Source: Sebaldella sp.
GTDB taxonomy: Bacteria > Fusobacteriota > Fusobacteriia > Fusobacteriales > Leptotrichiaceae
Reading direction: 5' to 3'
Length of the DNA stretch: 54,385 nt
NCBI GenBank assembly: GCA_018058425.1
Contig: JAGOZX010000010.1
Coordinates: 1 to 54,385, forward strand
Below are positions 34,460 to 43,436 of the stretch, one piece after another. Position numbers and translations under genes: made by a program. A model generated the notes under the pieces. That model saw only the letters and a list, made by a program, of their open reading frames with translations, had not been told where the DNA came from and did no database searches. Each line of letters starts with the position of its first letter. The first letter of the stretch is position 1.

Positions 34460-34879
34460 CTATCCCTCCAATTCTTCTAATCTTGCGTTTAAATCATCTC
34501 TTTCTTTATCTAAAATATCTATTTTACTTTGAGTATCGCTAATTAAAGCTTTTAATTTTCTCGCTACTGCTTTATCTAAAGTATCGTACAAAGTATTTAA
34601 CTCCGTTTCTGTCCACAAAATTTCAGCATTAACGAATGATATTTCAAGTTGCTTATCATAGTTCCATTTATTCTTTTTGGAATCCCAAAGACTAAAACTA
34701 TTTGGTTTTTCACTCTGCTTTATTAATTCTTTATTATCAATATAGTAACTATTATAGTTTTCTTTCAAGTCTTCAAACATTTCGTTAGTTATTTCTATTT
34801 CTAACCAGTCGGGATCACCACCTATCTGAGCATAACCAATTAAAAAGCCATTTTCATCTGTTACAACTTTTATTTTCAT
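34460..34879 (-). CDS. Phage tail-fibre-associated protein, unknown
   Basis: 139 residues between the fibre and endolysin genes. The N-terminal half is small beta-strands (KIKVVTDENGFLIGYAQIG), then FSLWDSKKNKWNYD, and the C-terminus is a heptad coiled coil (KIDILDKERDDLNARLEELE). The position and layout fit fibre-assembly or fibre-tip accessory proteins of phage tails. The family was not identified. Confidence 0.6.
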   Translation of the reverse strand: MKIKVVTDENGFLIGYAQIGGDPDWLEIEITNEMFEDLKENYNSYYIDNKELIKQSEKPNSFSLWDSKKNKWNYDKQLEISFVNAEILWTETELNTLYDTLDKAVARKLKALISDTQSKIDILDKERDDLNARLEELEG

Positions 34880-34888
34880 TTAACCCTC

Positions 34889-35911
34889 CTAATATATCCC
34901 CAAAATATATGATACTGTTCCTAAACTATTTCTTTTAAAACCCAAGAAACTCTTGTCTACTGGTCTATAATAATAGGACATACTTTGATCTGACCAGTTA
35001 GAAGTGTGGTACTGTAATCCTCGTGTAATATATGAAACCGGTATGACTTCTACATTCGAATATAAAACATTCCCCATGTAATTTACTATGCATATGAATT
35101 TGTATTTATATAAATTCAGATTTGTTATTAATGCCGTTGGTGAAGCCTGTGTTCCTAATACCAAGTTTCCATCAAATAATAAATCTGCCTTTGTTCCTAA
35201 TACCGCAATTGTGAACTCTATAAAATTAGAATTAGGGGATAATATCCCTGTTGGACTACTTGTGTTATTTATACACAAATATGCCGTTTTACTTGTTCCA
35301 GTATCGTAAATATATAAATTTCCTGCTGTTGCTGTTGTTAATGTTGTTCCAAAATCTTGACTAAAGGGATAACCTGTTATTTCACCTATTTCTTTTCGAA
35401 CATCTGTTATACTCATAATTCCCGAACTGTCTTTAGTTGCTGGTAATGTTGAATTTTCGACTACAAATTGTGCGCCATTAAATGTCATATTGTATACTTG
35501 CTTTTCTGTTAACATTTTAGCAAGAATCGGTTGAAACTCTGTATTTGCTTTATAAATTAAAGCATAATCAATTCCATTTAGTTTTAATTTTGGTTGATCA
35601 TAGTCATTAACTTTATCAATCTCTACTTTTATCTTGAGTCCTTGAAATATACCAAAGTCAATTAATCCATCTAATTCACATGTATAATAATCAACTTGGT
35701 TCAATGTACTGTGCCATGTTAGTATATTATAGACACCATTTTTTTGTATTTCATGTAGCAATGTACGATCTATAACAGTAGCCACGTCTAAATTATTCTT
35801 CCCCGATTCAAGTAATATTGTATTTATATTTGACCCACGGGCGCTTGGAACTACTGAATAATCGTTAGGATACTCTAACTGTTCATCTATTATATTAATT
35901 ATTTTACTCAC
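34889..35911 (-). CDS. Probable tail fibre / receptor-binding protein
   Basis: 340 residues following the tail protein I gene, the usual place for the fibre. The N-terminal part (about 1-140) has a compact baseplate-attachment character; the C-terminal part is Ser/Thr/Asn-rich with many short beta-strands (TTATAGNLYIYDTGTSKTA), typical of host-recognition tips. It overlaps the preceding gene by four bases. It would set host range, or the killing spectrum if the locus is a tailocin. Confidence 0.7.
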   Translation of the reverse strand: MSKIINIIDEQLEYPNDYSVVPSARGSNINTILLESGKNNLDVATVIDRTLLHEIQKNGVYNILTWHSTLNQVDYYTCELDGLIDFGIFQGLKIKVEIDKVNDYDQPKLKLNGIDYALIYKANTEFQPILAKMLTEKQVYNMTFNGAQFVVENSTLPATKDSSGIMSITDVRKEIGEITGYPFSQDFGTTLTTATAGNLYIYDTGTSKTAYLCINNTSSPTGILSPNSNFIEFTIAVLGTKADLLFDGNLVLGTQASPTALITNLNLYKYKFICIVNYMGNVLYSNVEVIPVSYITRGLQYHTSNWSDQSMSYYYRPVDKSFLGFKRNSLGTVSYILGIY

Positions 35912-36579
35912 TTTTTACCTCCCACTATTTTTGTATTTTTATTTATAGAAGTTCCAGACGCATTAAACGAAGCTGAATACTTAGATGTAGTATAAATAAA
36001 ATCACATATTGGCTCTCTTTTTATCCCTCTTCTTAACCCTCGACCTCCCGCATTAAGACTTGCGGAATATCTTTTCAATTTATAATTATCAATGCATTTT
36101 CTAGTATTTATCTTCACACCAGCACCAGCGATCTTGTCTAAATCAAGATCATTAATAAGGTCAAAATTGTAGTCACTGTTTCCTATAAAATCAACATCGT
36201 ATCGCGCTGGTTCTCCATCAACTGCCCAACCTTCTCGTACCTCTGGGTTCAATCCAGTGTAGAATTTACAGATGTCTAGTAAGTTATTTAAATGAGGTAC
36301 AAAGTTTGTTAATCTAAAAGCAAGTTTAATTCTCTTTCTAAATGCTTCATCATTCGACTTATTTCTTTGTTCCCCAACTAAAGTACCTAGGTCATCTAAA
36401 AACTCCCCATTTGCTTCATCTACGAGCCACATTCGGTCAAGTTTAGACAAATTATTATCCATATCATCAAACACTAAAGATATCGCTTTAAACAATGCTT
36501 GTATTCTTATATTTTTACTTAAATAATGAGGTAAATAACTTAACATAAAATCATAGTTATTATTGACTATTAACTGCAT
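35908..36579 (-). CDS. Phage tail protein I-like baseplate protein
   Basis: 223 residues. It directly follows baseplate J with a 20-base overlap, as gpI does in P2-type phages. FLDDLGTLVGEQRN and DEAFRKRIKLAFRLTN are the conserved block of gpI/YmfQ-like baseplate proteins, which join the fibres to the wedge. The C-terminal third is Gly/Ser/Arg-rich. The family assignment rests on order plus this block. Confidence 0.78.
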   Translation of the reverse strand: MQLIVNNNYDFMLSYLPHYLSKNIRIQALFKAISLVFDDMDNNLSKLDRMWLVDEANGEFLDDLGTLVGEQRNKSNDEAFRKRIKLAFRLTNFVPHLNNLLDICKFYTGLNPEVREGWAVDGEPARYDVDFIGNSDYNFDLINDLDLDKIAGAGVKINTRKCIDNYKLKRYSASLNAGGRGLRRGIKREPICDFIYTTSKYSASFNASGTSINKNTKIVGGKK

Positions 36580-37681
36580 TTGCCACCTCGTTGTACTTTA
36601 ATTTTAGAACTTTGCTATATTCTGTGTCTTCTTTTCTTTTAAAATAAACATCTATATTTAGCAATTTAGTATTATCATACACAACTCTAATATAATTACT
36701 TTCACAATCATAAGATGTTAGATATCCAGCAAGTTGAATATTGTTTATATAATTTTCAACTAACTTATTTAAATCGGTACTTGTGATAGTATTACCATCA
36801 ACAAGTTTAAAATCTATTTTATATTCTATATCAATTTTTGAAGGTCTATAAAAATTAATCTCTCGTAAATTACCTTGATTATCTAAAACTGTCTTTTGTA
36901 TATCTCCCATAGTTGCTATTGACTGATCTTTCTTAAGCCAAATAGTCTGGGCTATTTCGTCAGCATCTCCCCCAGCAACGACTATGAGAATTGATTTAGG
37001 GTCCATGTCATTAACTTTTGTATTTTCATGATTTTCATCAACAAAGACACTTGAAACGCCATTTAATTTTAGTAACGCAGACTGTATTGCGTCAATATTC
37101 CAAGCACCATCTTTCTTTGATAAATACCAACGCTGTAGATATTCGTTGTCTGTTTCTTCCTCTTGCCCTCCCGCAGACTGTGTGTCATTGAGCAAGTCGT
37201 ATATTCCCGATTTAATTTTCACAAATTTTATTATCTCACCAGCTTCTTTATTTCCAATGATTCCGAACATATTACACTCAAATTTAAATTTACCCGAATT
37301 ATTTAAAATCCCGTCCTCAATAAGAGTGTATTGTGTGCCGTCTTTTGCTTCTATAATCAAATCACCAGCATACAACTGAACCCCTAAACCACCTCGTAAG
37401 GTTATAAAAACAGTAGCATAGTTGGGGTTTTTACGAGGGAAACTTAAGTTACTATTTAGTATGTCGTCAAGCTCTGACCCTTCGCACTTTGTTACGTTCA
37501 TCTTATCCGCTAAGGTTTGAATTTTTTCATTTTTATGTCTTGCTAATAATGAAATTGGAAAAAGCAACATATACAAAGCACTTCGAGGGTCATTTGTTAC
37601 TTTATCACCTAAGAGCTTTCTAAATTCATCAAACATTATATTTTGATTCTCTGCTAGTGTATTAACTTCTATTCTAGCCAA
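36560..37681 (-). CDS. Baseplate J-like protein (wedge)
   Basis: 373 residues, the length of P2 gpJ and PBSX XkdT relatives. Blocks include NVTKCEGSELDDILNSNLSF, then VFITLRGGLGVQLYAGDLI, GGQEEETDNEYLQRWYL and the C-terminal INNIQLAGYLTSYD. It forms the baseplate wedge that triggers sheath contraction. The start overlaps the gpW/gp25-like gene by 8 bases. Confidence 0.88.
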   Translation of the reverse strand: MARIEVNTLAENQNIMFDEFRKLLGDKVTNDPRSALYMLLFPISLLARHKNEKIQTLADKMNVTKCEGSELDDILNSNLSFPRKNPNYATVFITLRGGLGVQLYAGDLIIEAKDGTQYTLIEDGILNNSGKFKFECNMFGIIGNKEAGEIIKFVKIKSGIYDLLNDTQSAGGQEEETDNEYLQRWYLSKKDGAWNIDAIQSALLKLNGVSSVFVDENHENTKVNDMDPKSILIVVAGGDADEIAQTIWLKKDQSIATMGDIQKTVLDNQGNLREINFYRPSKIDIEYKIDFKLVDGNTITSTDLNKLVENYINNIQLAGYLTSYDCESNYIRVVYDNTKLLNIDVYFKRKEDTEYSKVLKLKYNEVANAVNSQ

Positions 37682-38057
37682 ATATATTCACCCCTTCCAA
37701 TAGGTATGATCTGTTATTCCATAAAGTTAAATTAATATTTAGGGATAATTCCCTCATATACTCACCACTCCATGACCTTTCTATGTTCAAACTAGTTATC
37801 TCATTTTTAAAATATTTCCTTATTTGATTTCTGACATGTTCTGTTATCTGATTTATATTATTACCATGTCCCTCAAATAGTATTTTCCAAGAGAGACCAT
37901 AATTTATATTATATTTCAGTTCTCCCTGCCTTATATTCAACATAGTTATTATTTGTTGAATAATCTCAAGATCGTTTTCCTCTTCGTTGTAGAACTCAAT
38001 ATCTAATTTGTCATTTAAATATATATCTCCCGTACTGCTTATTAGTTTAATATCCAT
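37674..38057 (-). CDS. Baseplate gp25/W-like (DUF2634/XkdS) protein
   Basis: 127 residues from the ATG at 38057, which has AGAGGGG about 10 bases upstream; the frame runs further only into the preceding gene. EENDLEIIQQIITMLNIRQG and LKYNINYGLSWKILFEG follow the gp25/XkdS pattern (a terminal loop after QNI..RLLT..GE). It is part of the wedge, and sits where expected, before baseplate J. Confidence 0.82.
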   Translation of the reverse strand: MDIKLISSTGDIYLNDKLDIEFYNEEENDLEIIQQIITMLNIRQGELKYNINYGLSWKILFEGHGNNINQITEHVRNQIRKYFKNEITSLNIERSWSGEYMRELSLNINLTLWNNRSYLLEGVNIFG

Positions 38058-38064
38058 TTTGTCG

Positions 38065-38607
38065 TCACCCCTCTGGTTTCTCTGTCTTAGCCCCACCTTT
38101 AGTGACTCCTGTATGTAAGTGATCTTTACCACTTATTCCACTACTTATGTGATCTGTTGCCGTAGAAGTACCATTTATAGTCACATTTCCATTTATGACT
38201 ATGTCACCTGTCCATGTTCCAGAGCCATTTATTACTAACTCTTGCGGTATCTGACTAGGGGTAATATCCGTTGGCAACCATACTGGCAAAGCTATAGCGT
38301 TATTTAAATTATGTCTTTTATCGCTATTGGGTGTGATACTTTCTGATGTTACCCAGCTTGTGATATCTTGAGAAGGTATCAAAATCAATACTATATCCCC
38401 AACACTTACACTCATTTTTATATTAAACGACTGATTGCCAAAAAACATCAATGGTATTTTATTAATCCTTGGAAGTTGAATCCCTTTGCTTTCACACACT
38501 GGCGTAGCGTCGACAAAGCCCATATCATGTACTTTATCCACTTTGGCTGGTAAACATGTTTGAATTTTATTAATTGCCCCAGTAAGTAATTTATCTAAGT
38601 TTTCCAT
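38065..38607 (-). CDS. Baseplate spike protein (gpV / gp138-like)
   Basis: 180 residues. The N-terminal OB-like part (to about 110) contains PLMFFGNQSFNIKMSVSVGD and VWLPTDI; a short beta-helix repeats WTGDIVINGNVTINGTSTA. The tip carries SGKDHLHTGV, the HxH motif that binds iron at spike apices. It pierces the target outer membrane. Its ATG overlaps the stop codon of the preceding small frame. Confidence 0.85.
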   Translation of the reverse strand: MENLDKLLTGAINKIQTCLPAKVDKVHDMGFVDATPVCESKGIQLPRINKIPLMFFGNQSFNIKMSVSVGDIVLILIPSQDITSWVTSESITPNSDKRHNLNNAIALPVWLPTDITPSQIPQELVINGSGTWTGDIVINGNVTINGTSTATDHISSGISGKDHLHTGVTKGGAKTEKPEG

Positions 38608-38870
38608 TATTTTGTCACCTCATTTAGGACTTTAGTTTTTAGAGTCATCTCAAAGTCTGATATATCTATAGCCATTACTTTTACATCTCCCTCAAATGTA
38701 TCAGCCACTACTTTAATTACATCACCTTTATTTATATCAAGTAGCAAACACTTGATCTCGTAATCAAATTTTGGTTTCTCGTCCTTTTTGTCAGCCTTGT
38801 CGGGGGTCTTCTCACTTCCTTTTTTTTGTTGCTCTTTCTGACTTTTTTTTGTTCTTTCCGTCTTTGCCAC
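38607..38870 (-). CDS. C-terminal part of the D-like baseplate hub in a shifted frame
   Basis: 87 codons from a GTG at 38870, open in the +1 frame relative to the D-like gene and overlapping its last 59 bases. After a Lys-rich stretch it reads FDYEIKCLLLDINKGDVIKV, VADTFEGDVKVMAIDISDFE and TLKTKVLNE, the expected C-terminal domain of XkdQ/gpD-like hub proteins. GGGGG lies 5 bases before the GTG, so independent initiation is possible. Joining the two frames at either of two runs of eight A would give one hub protein of about 331 residues, the usual size. Confidence 0.7.
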   Translation of the reverse strand: MAKTERTKKSQKEQQKKGSEKTPDKADKKDEKPKFDYEIKCLLLDINKGDVIKVVADTFEGDVKVMAIDISDFEMTLKTKVLNEVTK

Positions 38871-39603
38871 TTGAACCCCCTTTTTTTGATTCTTTCTTTG
38901 ATTCTTTCTTTTTATCTTCTATTTTTATCTCGGGTATATTTTGACTTTTTGGCTCTTCTAATAGCCCACTCGTGTAGTCTAATATCAATTTACCTTCTGT
39001 CACTATCTCATCATGATATATATATATTAAGTCTGTCTTTATATTAATTTTACTTGAACAGTCTTTTACAATATTTTCTAGTTCTTTCAAACCATGCCCG
39101 TGAATGCTCTCGCCTGTGCTATATATTAAATCTTCCAATAAATCAATTTGTTTTATGTGAAAGCCAATTCTATTAGCAAGGTCTTGTATAATCTGTGAAC
39201 CTGTGATGTTTGGTTCATATGAACAACTGACTACTTTATTAAATGTGACAGCTAATTCAGAACAGTTTAACTTTAAAGTTCCCCGATCATATTCTTTTTT
39301 TATCACAAATCCTGTGCATATTTGGAAAAGATTATCACCATAACCAGCATTTATTATCACATTATCTTTTAACTTTATTTTATTGGAAGTGTCACGACTT
39401 AAGCCTTGTATTTCTATATCAAAATCAGCTGGTTTGTCATCATTGTCTTTATAAGTCCACTTAATATCTAAACCATTTATGTAATTTTCAATTGTGAAAG
39501 TTGGGTCTTGTGGACTAATAAAATTTAATTCCTCATCTGTAGTTTGAATTATTATATAAGTCTTTTCATTTCTCAAACTCTTATCTGGTCTGTAGTTATT
39601 CAT
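38812..39603 (-). CDS. Baseplate hub D-like (XkdQ-type) protein, N-terminal part
   Basis: 263 codons. FTIENYINGLDIKWTYKDND, then NAGYGDNLFQICTGFVIKKE, KLNCSELAVTFNKVVSCSYE and LANRIGFHIKQI are the hub pattern of phage late-control D / XkdQ proteins. It ends early in a Lys-rich segment (KKKSERATKKRK) and lacks the terminal domain, which is open in the next frame. It is a hub component that connects the tube and the spike. Confidence 0.82.
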   Translation of the reverse strand: MNNYRPDKSLRNEKTYIIIQTTDEELNFISPQDPTFTIENYINGLDIKWTYKDNDDKPADFDIEIQGLSRDTSNKIKLKDNVIINAGYGDNLFQICTGFVIKKEYDRGTLKLNCSELAVTFNKVVSCSYEPNITGSQIIQDLANRIGFHIKQIDLLEDLIYSTGESIHGHGLKELENIVKDCSSKINIKTDLIYIYHDEIVTEGKLILDYTSGLLEEPKSQNIPEIKIEDKKKESKKESKKGGSSGKDGKNKKKSERATKKRK

Positions 39604-39952
39604 TTATAAACTCCCCATTTTGGTTTATTTCGAAATATTCAAGAAATACAGACTTACCAAGAGTTTCTAATGTAATTCTACAGGGGTTATTATGTTCATT
39701 AAGGGGTATTATATAAGCTTGTTGCATATATGGATTTATATTATTTTGGTCATCTTTTTGTATATAAAACCCTATTGCTCTCCCAAATATCAACTTCTCA
39801 TTTTCAAGTTGATAATCCCCATCTTCATCTATTAAGTCTATATATATACTATTATCAGAAATAAAGTGTTTAAAATTTAATATAAATATTCTATCTATAC
39901 ATTTTAGTTTAAATTCGTAAGGTATTTTATTAACATCAACATTTATTCTCAT
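39596..39952 (-). CDS. Phage baseplate plug-like protein
   Basis: 118 residues. KIPYEFKLKCIDRIFILNFK, YIDLIDEDGDYQLENEKLIF and GRAIGF follow the pattern of small baseplate plug proteins (beta-rich, IPYEF start, DG loop, GR motif) found between the tape measure and hub genes. It overlaps both neighbours by a few bases, so translation is coupled. Confidence 0.72.
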   Translation of the reverse strand: MRINVDVNKIPYEFKLKCIDRIFILNFKHFISDNSIYIDLIDEDGDYQLENEKLIFGRAIGFYIQKDDQNNINPYMQQAYIIPLNEHNNPCRITLETLGKSVFLEYFEINQNGEFINE

Positions 39953-40530
39953 ACTATAGCCCCTTTTGGTACATTTATTGGGCTTTTGCTAGTCCCTTGT
40001 AATCCACCTTTAGTTGGTGTTTTAAGTTGCGTTTGTAATGATGTATCAAGATCACTTTCATGTTTAATAGTAGCAAACTCTATTTCTTCAAGATCCATTG
40101 TAAATGATAAGTCGTCTATATTTACTAAAGGACTCGATATCCCTGTAATTTGTAAGTTTTCTATGTAGTCGGGACCAGAAAAAGTCACAAGTTCTTTATA
40201 TTTCCATTTTTCTATTAAAGTCTCGTATAGTTCAAGTCTTAATTCATTCTCAAATGAGAACTTTACATCAAGTGATATTTTTCTATTTTCATGTGCTGTA
40301 TTTGAAGTTATTAGAGTTGAGTCTTTATTCTCCAATGTCTTTGTTTTTAATTGTGATGATCTTGTATCTGTAGTAATCGTACACCACTCTAGTCGAACAT
40401 CATCTATATAGGACTTCATATTTGACTTAACATCATTTAATAAAAAACCTTTTATATTATCCCCCAAATATTTGATAGAGAGATTGTCAATTGAATTGTA
40501 CAAACTATTTGCACTATTTTTTATATCCAT
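39949..40530 (-). CDS. Phage baseplate/tail protein of unknown family
   Basis: 193 residues. The gene overlaps the tape measure stop by one base and the plug gene by 4. The middle is beta-rich (RKISLDVKFSFENELRLELY, then YIENLQITGISSPLVNIDDL), and the C-terminus is a low-complexity Lys/Pro/Gly tail (LKTPTKGGLQGTSKSPINVP). The position is that of a distal-tail or hub-adaptor protein; the sequence does not decide it. Confidence 0.65.
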   Translation of the reverse strand: MDIKNSANSLYNSIDNLSIKYLGDNIKGFLLNDVKSNMKSYIDDVRLEWCTITTDTRSSQLKTKTLENKDSTLITSNTAHENRKISLDVKFSFENELRLELYETLIEKWKYKELVTFSGPDYIENLQITGISSPLVNIDDLSFTMDLEEIEFATIKHESDLDTSLQTQLKTPTKGGLQGTSKSPINVPKGAIV

Positions 40531-42872
40531 TAATCAATCTCCCCTTTTAATATCAACATTTTTTCTATTATGTCATTAAAGACTTTCTCTACTTCTGCCC
40601 TTATGTCTGTATTTGAATAATTATTTATTGTTACATTTATGACAGGCTTATTATTTATCACTCTATTATCTGTTTTATCATTAGATGTAGTTGTTGTAGT
40701 CGATGTACTGTTATTTGTATTTTTAGTTGTCCCTGTCACATTACTTAATAACTTTCCAGCTCGACTTTCTTTAAATTTATCTTTATAAGTTTCAGCTTTA
40801 CTTTTAAGCATTGATCTAGTGTCAGTGTTATTTAATATTTTAGTTCCAGCTTTAAGGTTCATCAACATAGGATTATTAGCCACAAAAGGAAGTTGACCGG
40901 GCTGTTGTATTAACTCTTTACCACGCTCTCCAACCCATGTAGTACCGCCTTTATAACTCTTATCCCCTGTCCATCTACCATCTGCCCCACCGAACAAATT
41001 CGGTAATTTTATATCTGGTAACTTCCAGTTAGATGGGCTAAAAGCTTCTTTTACCTTTGTGACTATTTCACCAACCTTGGCTATAATTTCACCAATTTTG
41101 GTTTTTATTCCATCTATAGCACCCGCCACGGTTGTTTTGGCAGTGTTAAACCCATCAACAAAGAATTGTTTAACTCCGCTTATCACTTCACCAGCTTTCG
41201 CTCTAATCTCATTAAACTTATAGCAAACCATGAATATGGCTATGCTAACTACGGACTTTATAGTCGCCCATACTCCCGAGAAAAAGCTTGAAATTGCATT
41301 CCAAACTCCAATCCATACGGACTTAGCCCAGTTCAAGTAGCTACCTATTGCACTAAACACTACTTTAACAACTGTCAATATTACATTAATTATCTGTACA
41401 GTTTGATTAAACGCTGTGACCATGCCACCTAACACTACTTTGATAATTGGTCCTAGCACTTGTACTAATATATTTATAACTTTACTAATCACATTAAATA
41501 ATAGTCCCGCACCTTGTAGTACCCCATTCCAATCGACTTTACCTAATACGTCTCCTATGATCTTCCCCAGTGTTCCAAATGCTTGCTTTAGTGAATTTAA
41601 ACCACTCCCCATATTAGCACCAAAGCTTTTAAAATCGAGCTTTGAGAACACATTCATTACCCCACTAAAGGCATTACTCGCTCCCGCTTTCATATCGCCA
41701 AACAAATCACCTATTTTAAACGATGTTCCAAAGCTAGAAAAACCGGCTTTCATATTAGAAAGTGTCGTTTGCACATCTTCGGAACTAAACGCGTCTTTCA
41801 TTTCTTTTTTTATGCCTTGCAGACTTGTTCTGAATGCGTCTAGCTTAGACGTATCTCCTAAAAAACTACCCAATCCTCCACTTATCATCTCAAAAAACTT
41901 AGTAGCAATAGGTAGTAATTCAGCCCCTATGGTTACTTTTAAAACTTCCATAACAGAGTTAAATCTATCAACAGAAGCTACATAAGTCCCTTGCGACCTA
42001 GCCACATCGCCCACAGCGTCTTTATTTTGTCGTAATATAGTTTGATATCGTATTTGTATTTTAGTAGCTTCGTCCATACTTCGATTATAATTGCCGAGTC
42101 CCATGGCGTTTGCCGTCTTATTAAATTCGATCTCATTAAATACTGCCCCTAGCATTTTTGCAGATTCCGCTTCCCCCAATAGAGCTTTGGACATATAATA
42201 CTGGGCTTGTTCTTTTGCTAAGTTGTTAAAAGACGCTAAGTCATTTGCAAATTGTAATGATTCCATTGACAAATCAGCAGCTGCTTTTCTATCTATACCA
42301 AACCCAACAAATAAATTTTGTATATCTGCCATGTAAGTTTTAGTGTTACTGTATGATTGCCCCATGGTTAACGAATATTTTTTAGCCCATTCGTCTACCC
42401 TCTTAGAATTATCGCCCATTACAACATCAAACTTATTGTTTGTTTCTTGTAAATCAGATGCTTGTTTTATTGTATCTTTTGTAAAATCAACTGCTTTAGC
42501 AACTGCAAAAATACCCGCTATGGTGGTGCCTATGCCTATCAATTTACTTTTTAAAAAATCAAAACCTTGTCCACCTTTGTTGGCATTTTGTCTCATCTCT
42601 TTTAATTTTTGTATCATTCCATTTATTCCACGAACAGGGAAACTAGTCGTTACTTTAGATTTCAAGGTATTAAATGAAGTTGACGCACTCTTTAATGTAC
42701 TTTTTATCTTTGCACCAAAACTATTAAAGTTTGAGTTAGTTTTTTTTATAGCTTTACTCACTCCATCGGTTGCTTTTCCTGTAGTTGTCATTGCCGTTTT
42801 AATTTGTGACACAACCGACTTACCAGTGAACTTGGCATTTATATTTAATGTTAAAACATTCCCACTAGCCAT
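40530..42872 (-). CDS. Tail tape measure protein
   Basis: 780 residues. The N-terminus is Lys/Thr/Ser-rich and helical. The 135-330 region holds the conserved tape-measure block (DVARSQGTYVASVDRFNSVM, with QYYMSKALLGEAESAKMLGA). Hydrophobic helical segments lie between 440 and 590, and the C-terminus has ADGRWTGDKSYKGGTTWVGE, RGKELIQQPGQLP, the typical tape-measure end. At about 0.15 nm per residue the tail would be near 115 nm long. It is preceded by the chaperone genes whose frameshift product overlaps its start. Confidence 0.93.
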   Translation of the reverse strand: MASGNVLTLNINAKFTGKSVVSQIKTAMTTTGKATDGVSKAIKKTNSNFNSFGAKIKSTLKSASTSFNTLKSKVTTSFPVRGINGMIQKLKEMRQNANKGGQGFDFLKSKLIGIGTTIAGIFAVAKAVDFTKDTIKQASDLQETNNKFDVVMGDNSKRVDEWAKKYSLTMGQSYSNTKTYMADIQNLFVGFGIDRKAAADLSMESLQFANDLASFNNLAKEQAQYYMSKALLGEAESAKMLGAVFNEIEFNKTANAMGLGNYNRSMDEATKIQIRYQTILRQNKDAVGDVARSQGTYVASVDRFNSVMEVLKVTIGAELLPIATKFFEMISGGLGSFLGDTSKLDAFRTSLQGIKKEMKDAFSSEDVQTTLSNMKAGFSSFGTSFKIGDLFGDMKAGASNAFSGVMNVFSKLDFKSFGANMGSGLNSLKQAFGTLGKIIGDVLGKVDWNGVLQGAGLLFNVISKVINILVQVLGPIIKVVLGGMVTAFNQTVQIINVILTVVKVVFSAIGSYLNWAKSVWIGVWNAISSFFSGVWATIKSVVSIAIFMVCYKFNEIRAKAGEVISGVKQFFVDGFNTAKTTVAGAIDGIKTKIGEIIAKVGEIVTKVKEAFSPSNWKLPDIKLPNLFGGADGRWTGDKSYKGGTTWVGERGKELIQQPGQLPFVANNPMLMNLKAGTKILNNTDTRSMLKSKAETYKDKFKESRAGKLLSNVTGTTKNTNNSTSTTTTTSNDKTDNRVINNKPVINVTINNYSNTDIRAEVEKVFNDIIEKMLILKGEID

Positions 42873-43418
42873 CTATTTTTTTCACCTCCCCGAACTCTTC
42901 CCGAGCCTTTAAATACTCGAAAAAAGTAGAGTTATCAAGATTTAGAATTGAAGCGGGGTCTTTAATTTCATCTTTAATAATAAGCTCCCACTTCAATTTT
43001 CTAATTTCATCACTATAACTATTCTCTGCTTTTATAAATTGAAGTTCAAGTTCCTTTTCAGCTCTTTCTTTTTCTTTCCCATAATCTCGATTATCGCATT
43101 CACCACCACAGCCAATGCTTCTGGATCGTTATCCCAAAAACTTATGTTTTGTGCTTTTTTAGGGTAAACGATCATGTTTTTAAAAGTTGCTTGTCCAAAT
43201 GCTCTCGGGTCACTTGAGTTTATGTATGCATATAATGCTGTATTATAGTTTGCCAAGTTCAATGTCTTTTGTACAACTAGTTTAATTTCTTCTGTATTTT
43301 CTTCATCTACATACATTGTGAATGATGGAAATACATATCTTCCTTTATCATCTACTGTAATTTGAAAAATATCCTCGTTTCTTATATCAACTACTTTTTC
43401 CTCGGTACCTTTAGCCAT
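42865..43418 (-). CDS. Tail assembly chaperone GT-type product made by -1 frameshifting
   Basis: The 128-codon chaperone gene contains the slippery heptamer G GGA AAG (43080-43074). Slipping back one base there gives 115 shared residues plus 69 new ones (EKERAEKELELQFIKAEN..., ...LKAREEFGEVKKIDG), with a stop at 42865-42867 overlapping the tape-measure start. The extra part has no start codon or ribosome binding site of its own, yet is open for 69 codons and protein-like. This is the lambda G-GT arrangement, in which the T part recruits tube protein to the tape measure. Confidence 0.9.
43032..43418 (-). CDS. Tail assembly chaperone (G-type, short product)
   Basis: 128 residues, the in-frame product. 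It is acidic at the N-terminus and ends in a Lys-rich tail (GKKKKELKRNLNFNL) after the slippery site. DNDPEALAVVVNAIIEIMG is the last conserved helix. Like lambda gpG it should coat the tape measure during tail assembly. It follows the tube gene in the usual order. Confidence 0.85.
   Translation of the reverse strand: MAKGTEEKVVDIRNEDIFQITVDDKGRYVFPSFTMYVDEENTEEIKLVVQKTLNLANYNTALYAYINSSDPRAFGQATFKNMIVYPKKAQNISFWDNDPEALAVVVNAIIEIMGKKKKELKRNLNFNL
43074..43080 (-). promoter_or_regulatory. Slippery heptamer for programmed -1 frameshifting
   Basis: GGGAAAG, read as G GGA AAG in the chaperone frame, is the same heptamer used by phage lambda G-GT. It is followed by an A-rich stretch; no strong downstream pseudoknot is obvious. 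Confidence 0.9.
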
Positions 43419-43436
43419 CTATTTTTCCTCCTAATT

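Noticed and set aside
41416..42912. Plus-strand frames of about 189 codons opposite the tape measure gene
   Set aside because: No ribosome binding site and shadow-like composition; the tape measure reading is conserved and collinear with the tail operon.
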